Below are positions 26,455-35,102 of a DNA stretch of 64,000 nucleotides, in pieces. The stretch covers positions 124,001 to 188,000 of the forward strand of contig NZ_JBELZM010000001.1 of the NCBI RefSeq assembly GCF_040273735.1, in the 5' to 3' direction. A model generated the notes under the pieces. It searched no databases. It saw only the letters and a program-made list of their open reading frames with translations, and was not told the origin of the DNA. The stretch is from Solibacillus sp040273735. GTDB taxonomy: Bacteria; Bacillota; Bacilli; Bacillales_A; Planococcaceae. Within the stretch, counting starts at the first letter, position 1. Every line of letters starts with the position of its first letter. Made by a program: the position numbers and the translations under genes.

Positions 26455-26522
26455 TGTAAAATTCCTCCTTACAGCTGAATCTGAAATCTATAATTTCAGT
26501 TCGTTATTTCACATACCATAAT

Positions 26523-26551
26523 AATTTAACATACAGAGGCAATGAGTGCAA
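26523..26551 (-). promoter_or_regulatory. Probable promoter of rpmB
   Basis: On the minus strand, TTGCAC (26551-26546), a 17-base spacer and TAAATT (26528-26523). The leader that follows holds a small hairpin, CTGAAAT-TATAG-ATTTCAG at 26481-26499, just before the ribosome site. Confidence 0.45.
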
Positions 26552-26670
26552 GACATTTTACATAACCTTTCAAGAAAAAAACCTTTACACCCCTTTTTGC
26601 TTAATTGGGATTAAAAACTTCCTGGAAAAGGTAACGTACTATATAAACTAATTATTTGGGGGACGCAATT

Positions 26671-27543
26671 ATGAAAAAATGTATGGTCATCATCAATCCT
26701 ACTTCAGGAAAAGAAAAGGCAAGTGAGTATGAAAAGAAAATTATCGCACAATTACATAATTATGAAGTTGACGTGAAAGAAACAGCAGGTGAAAAGGATG
26801 CAATCCGCTTTGCTAAAATGGCATGCGATGAGAAATATGATGCGGTTATTTTAGTTGGGGGAGACGGTACGGTAAATGAAGGGATCAATGGCATTGCAGA
26901 ACAGCCTCACCGCCCTGCTGTAGGAATTGTGCCATTGGGAACAGTCAATGATTTTGCCCGTGCATTGGATATCTCGCTTAATCCGGATGAGGCAATTGAG
27001 TTACTTGGCGGAAAAACAACAAAGGCTGATATAGGGAAAGTGAATGACCATTATTTCACGAATGTCATTGCGATCGGATTGCTGGCAGAAGCGGTCGGCG
27101 ATGTGACGGCGGAACAAAAAACAGCCCTTGGCTCGCTCGCTTATTTATTTGAAGGTGTGAAGGCAGCTATTCAAAATGACTCTTATGAAATGGAAGTTAA
27201 GGCTGATGGACAAACGTATAAAGAAAATATGATGCTCTTCATCTGTGTATTGACTGATTCAGTCGGAAGCTTCCGCCAACTGAATGAAGATGCCGACAAA
27301 TCAGACGGCCTGCTGCACGGGTTTATTATTAAAAGTATGAACACACTACAAGTTGTAGGTACAGCTAAAAATCTGCTGACAGGCAACTATGAGGACGACG
27401 ACAATATTATAAAATTCAATGCACGTGAAATGCATATTAAAGCGAATAAAGCAATTCCGCTGAATGTTGACGGTGATTTAATCAGCCAACTTCCGGCGGA
27501 AATCTCCATTTTGCATAATCATATCGAATTTTTCTCTAAATAA
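26671..27543 (+). CDS. Diacylglycerol kinase-like lipid kinase (YegS/BmrU family)
   Basis: A soluble lipid kinase of the DAGK catalytic family, likely to phosphorylate diacylglycerol or a related lipid. The 290-residue product has the nucleotide motif IINPTSGKEKA at its start, GGDGTVNEGINGI near residue 65 and PLGTVNDFARAL near 94. The C-terminal beta domain ends with VDGD. The start is ATG 26671 with TGGGGGA before it; an upstream in-frame TTG lacks a ribosome site. It is not part of the B. subtilis order here, where yloU follows rpmB directly. The true substrate is not visible. Confidence 0.85.
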   Translation: MKKCMVIINPTSGKEKASEYEKKIIAQLHNYEVDVKETAGEKDAIRFAKMACDEKYDAVILVGGDGTVNEGINGIAEQPHRPAVGIVPLGTVNDFARALDISLNPDEAIELLGGKTTKADIGKVNDHYFTNVIAIGLLAEAVGDVTAEQKTALGSLAYLFEGVKAAIQNDSYEMEVKADGQTYKENMMLFICVLTDSVGSFRQLNEDADKSDGLLHGFIIKSMNTLQVVGTAKNLLTGNYEDDDNIIKFNAREMHIKANKAIPLNVDGDLISQLPAEISILHNHIEFFSK

Positions 27544-27789
27544 AACTCAGTGATACACTTCAAAAATGCTTCTTTGTATAACAACCGGAAATTGTCGAAT
27601 ACTCTAATTAGATTGTGCTAAAAAATTATTATAGTATGATGTTGTTTTGATTAAAAATAAAGAGAAGCTTAATAAGGAGAAATTCAAAATAACGACTTCG
27701 GGCTAGACGTAGATGAACGTTTTCTTTTATAATCGACTTTTGTGTAGTACAATATAAATTAGTCAAATAGAGCCAAGGGGGCATTCACT

Positions 27790-28152
27790 ATGTCAGTAGA
27801 ATTAAATAACGAATTCGGTCATATTGATATATCCAATGATGTTATTGCTCAAATTGCTGGTGGAGCAGCGATTGAATGCTATGGCATTGTAGGCATGGCA
27901 TCAAAACATCAAATTCGTGATGGTTTAACAGATATTTTACGAAAAGAGAATTTTGCAAAAGGTGTGCTCATTCGCCAAGAAGGTGATGACTTACATATTG
28001 ATATGTACATTATTGTAAGCTATGGTACGAAAATTTCTGAAATCGCTTATCAAGTACAATCCAAAGTAAAATATACAGTAAATAAAACATTAGGTATGAG
28101 CGTTAAATCAGTTAATATTTTTGTTCAAGGCGTTCGTGTTGCGAATGTGTAA
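27790..28152 (+). CDS. yloU: Asp23/Gls24 family protein YloU
   Basis: A 120-residue member of the Asp23/Gls24 envelope-stress family of unknown exact role. It has the compact family core (GGAAIECYGIVGMASK, then VSYGTKISEIAYQVQ). It pairs with the fatty acid kinase gene that follows, as in most Firmicutes. CAAGGGGGC precedes the ATG. The 246 bases before it show no gene and only weak promoter matches. Confidence 0.92.
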   Translation: MSVELNNEFGHIDISNDVIAQIAGGAAIECYGIVGMASKHQIRDGLTDILRKENFAKGVLIRQEGDDLHIDMYIIVSYGTKISEIAYQVQSKVKYTVNKTLGMSVKSVNIFVQGVRVANV

Positions 28153-28170
28153 GAGGAGGAAATGAATCGA

Positions 28171-29817
28171 ATGAAGTCTTTAGACGGAATAAAATTTGCT
28201 GAAATGGTACAAATGGGTGCACATCACCTATACCAAAACGCAGCTTATGTAGATTCGCTAAATGTATTCCCTGTGCCGGATGGTGATACAGGGACAAATA
28301 TGAATTTATCAATGACATCTGGTGCAGATGAAACAGAAGCCAATGTAAGTGCACATATCGGTAAAACAGCTCAGGCTTTATCCAAAGGCTTACTAATGGG
28401 CGCACGCGGAAATTCAGGCGTAATTTTATCGCAGTTATTCCGCGGGTTCGGTAAAGCGATTGAAAAAGAAGCTGAAATCGATGCGAAAGGCTTAGCGAAT
28501 GCATTTCAGGCTGGTGTAGATACTGCCTATAAAGCCGTTATGAAACCAGTGGAAGGGACAATTCTAACGGTTGCTCGTGAAGCGGCAGCAAAAGGTGTGG
28601 AAGTTGCTGAAACAGAAGAAGATATGATTGTCTTGATGGAAGCGTTCATCGAGGAAGCAAAACAATCATTAAACCGTACGCCGGATCTTTTACCTGTATT
28701 AAAAGAAGTAGGCGTTGTTGATAGCGGCGGCCAAGGATTGCTGTTCGTTTATGAAGGATTCCTTGCTTCCATGAAAGGCGAGCCACTACCGGAAAAAAAT
28801 GAATCTTCACTGGACGATCTAATTAATGCAGAACATCACCGTGTACAAGACTTCATGGACACATCTGACATTGAATTTGGATACTGTACAGAAATCATGG
28901 TGCGTTTCGAGGATGATAAATCACCATTTGATGAAGAACAGTTCCGCCAAGAATTGAATCCGATGGGCGACTCATTACTGGTAATCTCGGACGATGAAAT
29001 TGCAAAAGTACATATACACTCTGAAACTCCAGGTGCCGTACTTGCAGCGGGTCAAAAATATGGTAGCTTAATTAAAATTAAAGTAGACAATATGCGTGAA
29101 CAGCATTCAGCGATTGTCAACGATGCACCACAAACACCTGCGAAACAGCAAAAAACAAAAGTACCATATGCGATTGTAACGATTGCAATGGGTGAAGGTG
29201 TATCCAATCTTCTACGCTCAATCGGTGCTTCTTATGTAATTGAAGGCGGACAGACGATGAACCCTTCTACTGAAGATATCGTAAAAGCAGTAAAAGAGAT
29301 TGGTGCAGAGCGTGTACTAATTTTACCGAACAACAAAAATATCATTATGGCGGCAGAGCAAGCAGCTGAACTTCTGGAAATAGAAGCAGCGGTTGTGCCG
29401 ACAAAAACGATCCCTCAAGGAATGGCAGCTATTTTAGCATTCAATCCTGCTGAGCCGGTTGAAACGAATAAGACAAACATGACACAAGGCTTTGCACATG
29501 TGAAGACAGGTCAAGTAACATTTGCAGTACGTGATACATCGATCGACGGTGTTGAAATCCGCAAAGATGATTATATGGCATTAGCTGAAGGTAAAATTAT
29601 TTTATCGACTCCTGAAATGATGGATGCAGCGAAAAAAGTGCTTGAAGGATTAATGGATGAAGATTCAGAAATCATCACAATCATTTATGGTGAAGATGCA
29701 ACAGCAGAACAAGCCGGTGAATTACAAAACTTCATCGAAGAAAATTATCCGGATGCTGAAGTGGAAATTGTTGAAGGTAAGCAATCCCTGTATCCGTTCA
29801 TTTTATCTGTAGAATAA
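28171..29817 (+). CDS. fakA: Fatty acid kinase catalytic subunit FakA (DhaL/DegV-linked, YloV)
   Basis: FakA phosphorylates fatty acids held by a FakB (DegV-type) protein; the acyl-phosphate feeds PlsX/PlsY lipid synthesis. The 548-residue product has an N-terminal DhaL-type ATP domain (VFPVPDGDTGTNMNLSM near residue 30, GARGNSGVILSQ near 75), a middle domain and a C-terminal DegV-like part. AGGAGG ends 11 bases before ATG 28171. An ATG at 28162 is only two bases from it and so is less likely. plsX lies 6 kb downstream. Confidence 0.9.
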   Translation: MKSLDGIKFAEMVQMGAHHLYQNAAYVDSLNVFPVPDGDTGTNMNLSMTSGADETEANVSAHIGKTAQALSKGLLMGARGNSGVILSQLFRGFGKAIEKEAEIDAKGLANAFQAGVDTAYKAVMKPVEGTILTVAREAAAKGVEVAETEEDMIVLMEAFIEEAKQSLNRTPDLLPVLKEVGVVDSGGQGLLFVYEGFLASMKGEPLPEKNESSLDDLINAEHHRVQDFMDTSDIEFGYCTEIMVRFEDDKSPFDEEQFRQELNPMGDSLLVISDDEIAKVHIHSETPGAVLAAGQKYGSLIKIKVDNMREQHSAIVNDAPQTPAKQQKTKVPYAIVTIAMGEGVSNLLRSIGASYVIEGGQTMNPSTEDIVKAVKEIGAERVLILPNNKNIIMAAEQAAELLEIEAAVVPTKTIPQGMAAILAFNPAEPVETNKTNMTQGFAHVKTGQVTFAVRDTSIDGVEIRKDDYMALAEGKIILSTPEMMDAAKKVLEGLMDEDSEIITIIYGEDATAEQAGELQNFIEENYPDAEVEIVEGKQSLYPFILSVE

Positions 29818-29827
29818 AATCAATAGT

Positions 29828-29863
29828 GAAAGCAGTGTGTACATTCATGTATGCACTGCTTTC
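29828..29863 (+). terminator. Hairpin after fakA
   Basis: GAAAGCAGTG pairs perfectly with CACTGCTTTC, and the loop also partly pairs (TACAT/ATGTA). The following ATTATGTTT is only moderately T-rich, so termination is likely but not certain. Confidence 0.65.
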
Positions 29864-30065
29864 ATTATGTTTAAGTGGAGTGTCGCGGGGTCGATCTGAA
29901 GATAATTAAGCGAGTTTTCCCTGTTATTCGATAGTGTGGTCTATTTAGTGGAATTGAAAGTAATATTTTTCCATCAGTTCATCCATCCTACCGCTTATAA
30001 ATCGGCGTAAACTTATGGAGTATAATCCTCAATTTGGTTAATACTCTGTTTTTACAACAAGAAGT

Positions 30066-30094
30066 TTGTTAATTGCAGAAAAAATGAGTACACT
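30066..30094 (+). promoter_or_regulatory. Probable sigma-A promoter of sdaAB-sdaAA
   Basis: TTGTTA at 30066-30071, a 17-base spacer and TACACT at 30089-30094, about 43 bases before sdaAB. Confidence 0.45.
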
Positions 30095-30136
30095 AGTAGT
30101 AAATGAAAGTATGAAAGAATATGGGGGGATAACTTT

Positions 30137-30799
30137 ATGAAATTTACATCAGTTTTTGATATTATTGGACCTGTTATGATTGGTCCGTCCTCTTCACATA
30201 CAGCAGGCGCAGCACGAATTGGACGTGTTGCACGCGATTTGTTTGGACGTCAGCCGAAATGGGCTAAAATTTATTTATACGGTTCTTTTGCCGAAACATA
30301 TCGCGGTCATGGTACGGACGTGGCGATTGTCGGTGGATTACTAGATTATGATACGGATGATGAACGGATTAAAACTTCTTTTGCGGAAGCAGAAAAAGCA
30401 GGCTTGAAATTTGAGTTTATTCCGGAAACAGCTAATAAAGAGCATCCGAATACCGCGCGCATTTTAATGGGTGATGACGAATCAGAAATGAGCGTTGAAG
30501 GCATTTCAATCGGCGGTGGTAAAATCGAAATTAGTGAAGTGAATGGATTTAAGCTGCGTCTGACAGGCGGTATGCCGGCAATTTTAGTTGTGCATGATGA
30601 CCGTGCAGGTTGTATTGCAAACGTGGCGAACTGTTTAGCCATGCATGATGTTAATATTGGACATATGGAAGTATCGCGTATTGAACGTGGTTTAACCGCT
30701 TTAATGGTAATTGAAGTCGATCAAAACATTGATCAGCGTCTATTAGAGCAAATTTCATATATTCCACATATTACGAAAGTATCGAAAATTAATAACTAA
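30137..30799 (+). CDS. sdaAB: L-serine dehydratase, beta subunit
   Basis: Part of the iron-sulfur L-serine deaminase that turns serine into pyruvate and ammonia. The 220-residue product has the family start FDIIGPVMIGPSSSHTAGA and ends with an ACT domain (ILVVHDDRAGCIANVANCL) that may sense serine. GGGGGGA precedes the ATG. The alpha subunit follows within 15 bases. Confidence 0.95.
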   Translation: MKFTSVFDIIGPVMIGPSSSHTAGAARIGRVARDLFGRQPKWAKIYLYGSFAETYRGHGTDVAIVGGLLDYDTDDERIKTSFAEAEKAGLKFEFIPETANKEHPNTARILMGDDESEMSVEGISIGGGKIEISEVNGFKLRLTGGMPAILVVHDDRAGCIANVANCLAMHDVNIGHMEVSRIERGLTALMVIEVDQNIDQRLLEQISYIPHITKVSKINN

Positions 30800-30811
30800 G
30801 GGGTGACAAAT

Positions 30812-31732
30812 ATGGATGTTTTATTCCGCAGTGTTCGTGAGTTAGTGGAGTTGGCCGAAAGAGAAGGAAAGCTTATTTCCGAATTGATGATCGAGCAGGA
30901 AATGTTAATTACAGGTCGCTCGCGTGAAGAGATTTTTACACAGATGGACCGCAATTTAACGATTATGGAAGAAGCGGTGGAGCGCGGCTTAAAAGGTGTA
31001 CAGTCCGTAACGGGTTTAACTGGTGGCGATGCTGTACTCATTCAAAATTATATTAAAAAAGGCAATACATTAGCCGGAGACCTTTTACTTGATGCTGTCA
31101 GCAAAGCTGTTGCAACAAATGAAGTGAATGCGGCAATGGGTACAATTTGTGCGACTCCGACTGCAGGTTCAGCGGGAGTAGTTCCGGGGACATTATTTGC
31201 AGTTCAGAATAAATTAAATCCGACACGTGAACAAATGATTCGCTATTTATTCACTTCGGGAGCATTTGGATTTATCGTTGCGAACAATGCTTCGATTTCA
31301 GGTGCAGAAGGCGGCTGTCAGGCAGAAGTCGGCAGTGCATCGGCAATGGCGGCGGCAGCGATTGTAGAAATGGCTGGCGGAACAGCGCAGCAAAGTTCGG
31401 AAGCATTTGCCATCACGCTGAAAAATATGCTCGGATTAGTATGTGATCCGGTTGCAGGCTTAGTGGAAGTACCTTGTGTTAAACGTAATGCAATGGGTGC
31501 ATCCAACTCATTGGTCGCAGCGGATATGGCATTGGCAGGTGTGACAAGCCGCATTCCGTGTGATGAGGTAATCGGCGCAATGTACCGAATCGGTCAGGCA
31601 ATGAGCCCGAACTTGAAAGAAACAGCTCGGGGCGGTTTAGCCGCAACACCAACAGGCAAAGCCATCACCCATGCAATCTTTGAAGGCGGAGACCTGAAAA
31701 GCCTACTGAAATCGCGTGTAGGAAGTAACTAA
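30812..31732 (+). CDS. sdaAA: L-serine dehydratase, alpha subunit
   Basis: The catalytic subunit with a [4Fe-4S] cluster. The 306-residue product has GTICATPTAGSAGVVPG near residue 110, EGGCQAEVGSA near 168 and VCDPVAGLVEVPCVKRN near 210, which contain the cluster cysteines. ATG 30812 has AAGGGGTG six bases before it and is preferred to an in-frame GTG at 30803. A terminator follows. Confidence 0.95.
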   Translation: MDVLFRSVRELVELAEREGKLISELMIEQEMLITGRSREEIFTQMDRNLTIMEEAVERGLKGVQSVTGLTGGDAVLIQNYIKKGNTLAGDLLLDAVSKAVATNEVNAAMGTICATPTAGSAGVVPGTLFAVQNKLNPTREQMIRYLFTSGAFGFIVANNASISGAEGGCQAEVGSASAMAAAAIVEMAGGTAQQSSEAFAITLKNMLGLVCDPVAGLVEVPCVKRNAMGASNSLVAADMALAGVTSRIPCDEVIGAMYRIGQAMSPNLKETARGGLAATPTGKAITHAIFEGGDLKSLLKSRVGSN

Positions 31733-31786
31733 CTATTAGTTTTGAAACTGATAAAATTTAATATAGAAATCAGATAACTAAAAAAT

Positions 31787-31812
31787 GAGCACAAATTTTG
31801 TGTTCTTTTTTT
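31787..31812 (+). terminator. Terminator after sdaAA
   Basis: GAGCACAAA / TTTGTGTTC (one G-U pair) followed by seven T. Confidence 0.85.
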
Positions 31813-31886
31813 AGTTTACGAGAGAACATATGCACCCATTTTATGATATTGTTAAACTAAATAACCTTGTAAAGGAAGTGTCGACA

Positions 31887-33926
31887 ATGATTCATGAGCC
31901 AGTTTCACAATTAAAGGGAATCGGAAAAGAAACAGCCGAAAATTTAATGAAAATTGGCATCGAGACAATCCATGACTTGATTTGGACATTTCCATACCGC
32001 CATGAAGATTTTCGATTAAAAGATTTAACTGAAACACCGCATAATGAGCGTGTGACGATTGAAGCACGTGTCGAAAGTGAACCGACCGTATTATTTTTAG
32101 GGAAAAATAAATCCCGACTACAATTTACGGCTCTTGCAGGAAGACATTTAATTAAAGTTGTGTTTTTCAATCAAAATTATTTGCGGCAAAAAATTTCAGC
32201 TGGCGGTATCATTACTGTTACTGGTAAATGGGATCGCGGACGTCAAGTTATTGTCGGATCGTCTGTGACATTCGGACCGAAAACAGAACAAGTCGATTTT
32301 GAGCCTGTTTATAGTTTAAAGGGGAATATTCAGCAAAAGCGCTTCCGTAAATATATGCGCCAGGCGTTGGATACCGTGAAGGATCAACTGCCTGAAACAT
32401 TGCCGAATTATCTGCGTGAAAGCTATCAGTTAGTTAACATTCAAGAAGCACTTGAAGGAGTACATTTTCCGCAAAATGCAGACCATGCAAAACAGGCGCG
32501 ACGCCGCTTCGTATACGAGGAATTACTGCAGTTCCAGCTGCGTATTCAAGCATTGAGAAAAGCGAATAAGGAAAATGAAAAAGGGATTTCCGTTCGCTTT
32601 GATTTGGAAAAATTAAAGGAATTCATTGCGACTCTGCCGTATGAGTTAACAGGTGCCCAAAAGCGGGTTGTCAATGAAATTTGCAAGGATTTACTGCTGC
32701 CGCAACGTATGAACCGGCTACTTCAGGGGGATGTTGGTTCTGGGAAGACGGTTGTAGCGGCAATCGGCCTATATGCAGCTGTAACGGCTGGGTATCAAGG
32801 GGCTTTAATGGCACCGACCGAAATTTTAGCAGAACAGCATGCGGAAAACTTGCATATGTGGTTTGATCCAATTGGCGTCAAGATAGCTTTATTATCGGGC
32901 TCCACAAAAACAAAGGCGCGCCGTGAATTATTGGTACAGCTCGCAGCAGGAGAAATCGATATTCTTATTGGGACACATGCACTCATTCAGCCGGATGTTG
33001 AATTCAAGAAGCTAGGATTTGTCATCACGGATGAACAGCATCGTTTTGGTGTAGAACAACGTCGTGTACTGCGTGAAAAAGGCGAAAATCCGGATGTACT
33101 GTTCATGACCGCAACACCTATTCCGCGTACATTAGCCATTACAGCTTTTGGTGAGATGGATGTTTCGATTATTGATGAGTTGCCTGCAGGAAGGAAAGAG
33201 ATTGAAACACATTGGCTGAAAAAAGAACAGCTGAACAGTGTGCTGATGCGCATGACCCAAGAACTTGAAGCAGGTCGCCAAGCGTATGTCATTGCTCCGT
33301 TAATCGAAGAGTCCGATAAACTGGATGTGCAAAATGCAGTGGAAGCTTATGAACAATTGAAGGCGTATTTCGGCACCCGTTTTGAAATCGGCCTGATGCA
33401 TGGTCGACTGCATTCGGATGAAAAAGATGCGGTCATGCGAGCATTTAGTGACGGGGAAATTCATGTACTTGTATCGACAACTGTTGTCGAAGTTGGGGTA
33501 AACGTACCAAACGCGACATTCATGACAATTTATGATGCCGAGCGTTTTGGTTTGGCGCAGCTTCACCAGCTGCGTGGACGTGTTGGTCGTGGAGAACATC
33601 AATCCTATTGTGTGCTGATTGCCGATCCGAAAACAGATGAAGGAAAAGAACGTATGATGAGTATGACCGAAACGAATGACGGATTCCGCCTAGCTGAAAA
33701 AGATTTGGAGCTGCGAGGATCAGGGGATTTCTTCGGGAAACGACAAAGCGGGTTGCCGGAATTTAAATTGGCCGACCTTGTCCATGATTACCGGGCACTT
33801 GAAACGGCAAGACAGGATGCCGAGAAAATGCTCTATGATGAAGCATTCTGGCAAGATCAGGAATATGAATTTTTACGAGAAGATTTAACGGCTTCTGGAG
33901 TTATGCAAGGAGAACGAATCGATTAA
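31887..33926 (+). CDS. recG: ATP-dependent DNA helicase RecG
   Basis: It remodels stalled forks and Holliday junctions. The 679-residue product has an N-terminal wedge/OB domain (LKGIGKETAENL at the start, TGKWDRGRQ near 110), Walker A GDVGSGKTVVAA near residue 281, box II ITDEQHRFG near 384 and motif VI QLRGRVGRG near 565. ATG 31887 with AAAGGAAG upstream gives the family N-terminus. An in-frame ATG 57 bases earlier would add a non-family tail. Confidence 0.95.
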   Translation: MIHEPVSQLKGIGKETAENLMKIGIETIHDLIWTFPYRHEDFRLKDLTETPHNERVTIEARVESEPTVLFLGKNKSRLQFTALAGRHLIKVVFFNQNYLRQKISAGGIITVTGKWDRGRQVIVGSSVTFGPKTEQVDFEPVYSLKGNIQQKRFRKYMRQALDTVKDQLPETLPNYLRESYQLVNIQEALEGVHFPQNADHAKQARRRFVYEELLQFQLRIQALRKANKENEKGISVRFDLEKLKEFIATLPYELTGAQKRVVNEICKDLLLPQRMNRLLQGDVGSGKTVVAAIGLYAAVTAGYQGALMAPTEILAEQHAENLHMWFDPIGVKIALLSGSTKTKARRELLVQLAAGEIDILIGTHALIQPDVEFKKLGFVITDEQHRFGVEQRRVLREKGENPDVLFMTATPIPRTLAITAFGEMDVSIIDELPAGRKEIETHWLKKEQLNSVLMRMTQELEAGRQAYVIAPLIEESDKLDVQNAVEAYEQLKAYFGTRFEIGLMHGRLHSDEKDAVMRAFSDGEIHVLVSTTVVEVGVNVPNATFMTIYDAERFGLAQLHQLRGRVGRGEHQSYCVLIADPKTDEGKERMMSMTETNDGFRLAEKDLELRGSGDFFGKRQSGLPEFKLADLVHDYRALETARQDAEKMLYDEAFWQDQEYEFLREDLTASGVMQGERID

Positions 33927-33994
33927 ACGGTTAGAACCTGTAATTGGTGGAAAACTATTCAGGTTACTTAAAAATGCTGAAAAGAGGTTATAAG

Positions 33995-34414
33995 ATGGGA
34001 AACATGTATCCGTATTTCGTTTTAAATGGACGAGCAAAAGAGGCAGTGGTGTTATATGCAGAACTGTTTAATGCCAAAAGTGTAACGATATCAACATTTG
34101 GAGAATTACCGCCAAATCCTGAGCACCCTATTCCGCCAGAAGCAAAAGATTTGGTCATGAATGCACAAATTGAACTGGAGGAAGGTCAAATGATGTTTTC
34201 CGATACGTATCCGGGCTCTCCCCAAGTGACGGTAGGGGACAATATCAGCATTGCCTATACGTCAAAAGACGAGCAGGAAATCCGATTTATTTACGATGGT
34301 TTAAAAGAAGGCGGAAAGATCGTAATGGAGTTACAGGAGACCTTTTGGAGCAAGTGCTATGGACAAGTAACAGATAAGTTTGGGGTGCTGTGGCAGCTAA
34401 GCCTGGAGGCATAA
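33995..34414 (+). CDS. VOC/PhnB-like small protein
   Basis: The 139-residue product belongs to the vicinal-oxygen-chelate fold group often named PhnB-like or 3-demethylubiquinone methyltransferase-like. It shows PYFVLNGRAKEAVVLYAELF at the start, the family's MFSDTYPG near residue 64 and the C-terminal FWSKCYGQVTDKFGVLWQL. Family members bind metals or small ligands, and the reaction is not known. AGAGGT precedes ATG 33995. It sits between recG and fapR, where B. subtilis has no such gene, and has its own strong terminator. Confidence 0.8.
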   Translation: MGNMYPYFVLNGRAKEAVVLYAELFNAKSVTISTFGELPPNPEHPIPPEAKDLVMNAQIELEEGQMMFSDTYPGSPQVTVGDNISIAYTSKDEQEIRFIYDGLKEGGKIVMELQETFWSKCYGQVTDKFGVLWQLSLEA

Positions 34415-34421
34415 GATTTTG

Positions 34422-34455
34422 GAACGCAACAAAAAGTTGTTGCGTTCTTTTTTTT
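34422..34455 (+). terminator. Terminator after the VOC gene
   Basis: GAACGCAACAA-AAAG-TTGTTGCGTTC is an 11-bp perfect stem followed by eight T. It insulates the fapR promoter from upstream reading. Confidence 0.93.
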
Positions 34456-34466
34456 ATACATGTATA

Positions 34467-34495
34467 TTGATATTAGTACCAAGTGCTAATACTAA
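34467..34495 (+). promoter_or_regulatory. fapR promoter with FapR operator filling the spacer
   Basis: TTGATA (34467-34472) and TACTAA (34490-34495) flank a 17-base spacer. That spacer, TTAGTACCAAGTGCTAA at 34473-34489, is an inverted repeat (TTAGTAC / GTGCTAA) that fits the FapR box of Bacillales. Bound FapR would block the promoter; malonyl-CoA releases FapR in the known system. The operon would thus be self-controlled. Confidence 0.75.
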
Positions 34496-34529
34496 TCTTT
34501 TAGAAAATTAAAGGTAGGTAACAAATACG

Positions 34530-35102
34530 ATGAAGCGTTCCAAAAAAGAGCGACAGTCGTTATTGACTGAACAGATCGCAGAAAATCCTTTCGTGACAGA
34601 TGAACAATTAGCAGCTGAATTTAATGTGAGCGTTCAAACAATCCGATTGGATCGCATGGAACTCGCTATTCCGGAATTGCGTGAACGTATAAAAGATGTT
34701 GCTGCTAAAAAATATGATGAAGTAAAATCGTTGCCACTTGATGAAGTCATCGGTGAAATTATTGATATAGAGCTGGATAATCGGGCAATTTCAATATTTG
34801 ATGTTGGAGAAGAGCATGTTTTCCAGCGCAATGGCATAGCGCGCGGTCACCATTTATTTGCACAGGCCAATTCTTTGGCGGTTGCAGTAATTGATGATGA
34901 GCTCGCCCTTACTGTAAAATCAAATGTAGCTTTCGTAAAACCGGTACGAGCAGGAAATCGTGTCGTAACGAAGGCGGTTGTAAAAGGGAAAAACCCTGAT
35001 AAAAACCGTACATTTATCGAAGTGACTTCTTCTGTTGAAAATGAAATAGTTTTCAAGGGAGAGTTTGAAATGTATCGGATGAAAGGTGAAGAAACAACAT
35101 GA
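34530..35102 (+). CDS. fapR: Transcription factor FapR, repressor of lipid synthesis genes
   Basis: It senses malonyl-CoA and controls fatty acid and phospholipid genes. The 190-residue product has a DeoR-like helix-turn-helix at about 20-50 (TDEQLAAEFNVSVQTIRLDR), a linker helix, and a hot-dog effector domain (GIARGHHLFAQANSLAVAV, then VVTKAVVKG). Its own operator lies in its promoter. It overlaps plsX by four bases (ATGA). Confidence 0.95.
   Translation: MKRSKKERQSLLTEQIAENPFVTDEQLAAEFNVSVQTIRLDRMELAIPELRERIKDVAAKKYDEVKSLPLDEVIGEIIDIELDNRAISIFDVGEEHVFQRNGIARGHHLFAQANSLAVAVIDDELALTVKSNVAFVKPVRAGNRVVTKAVVKGKNPDKNRTFIEVTSSVENEIVFKGEFEMYRMKGEETT

Larger units (their letters stand above)
29818..30136 (+). 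other. Intergenic region between fakA and sdaAB
   Basis: It holds the fakA hairpin at its left end and a promoter for sdaAB at its right end. Between 29870 and 30060 I see no gene, repeat copy or clear structure. Confidence 0.6.

Noticed and set aside
29870..30060. Small gene or repeat copy between fakA and sdaAB
   Set aside because: No frame with a ribosome site and no match to the repeat ends could be found by eye.
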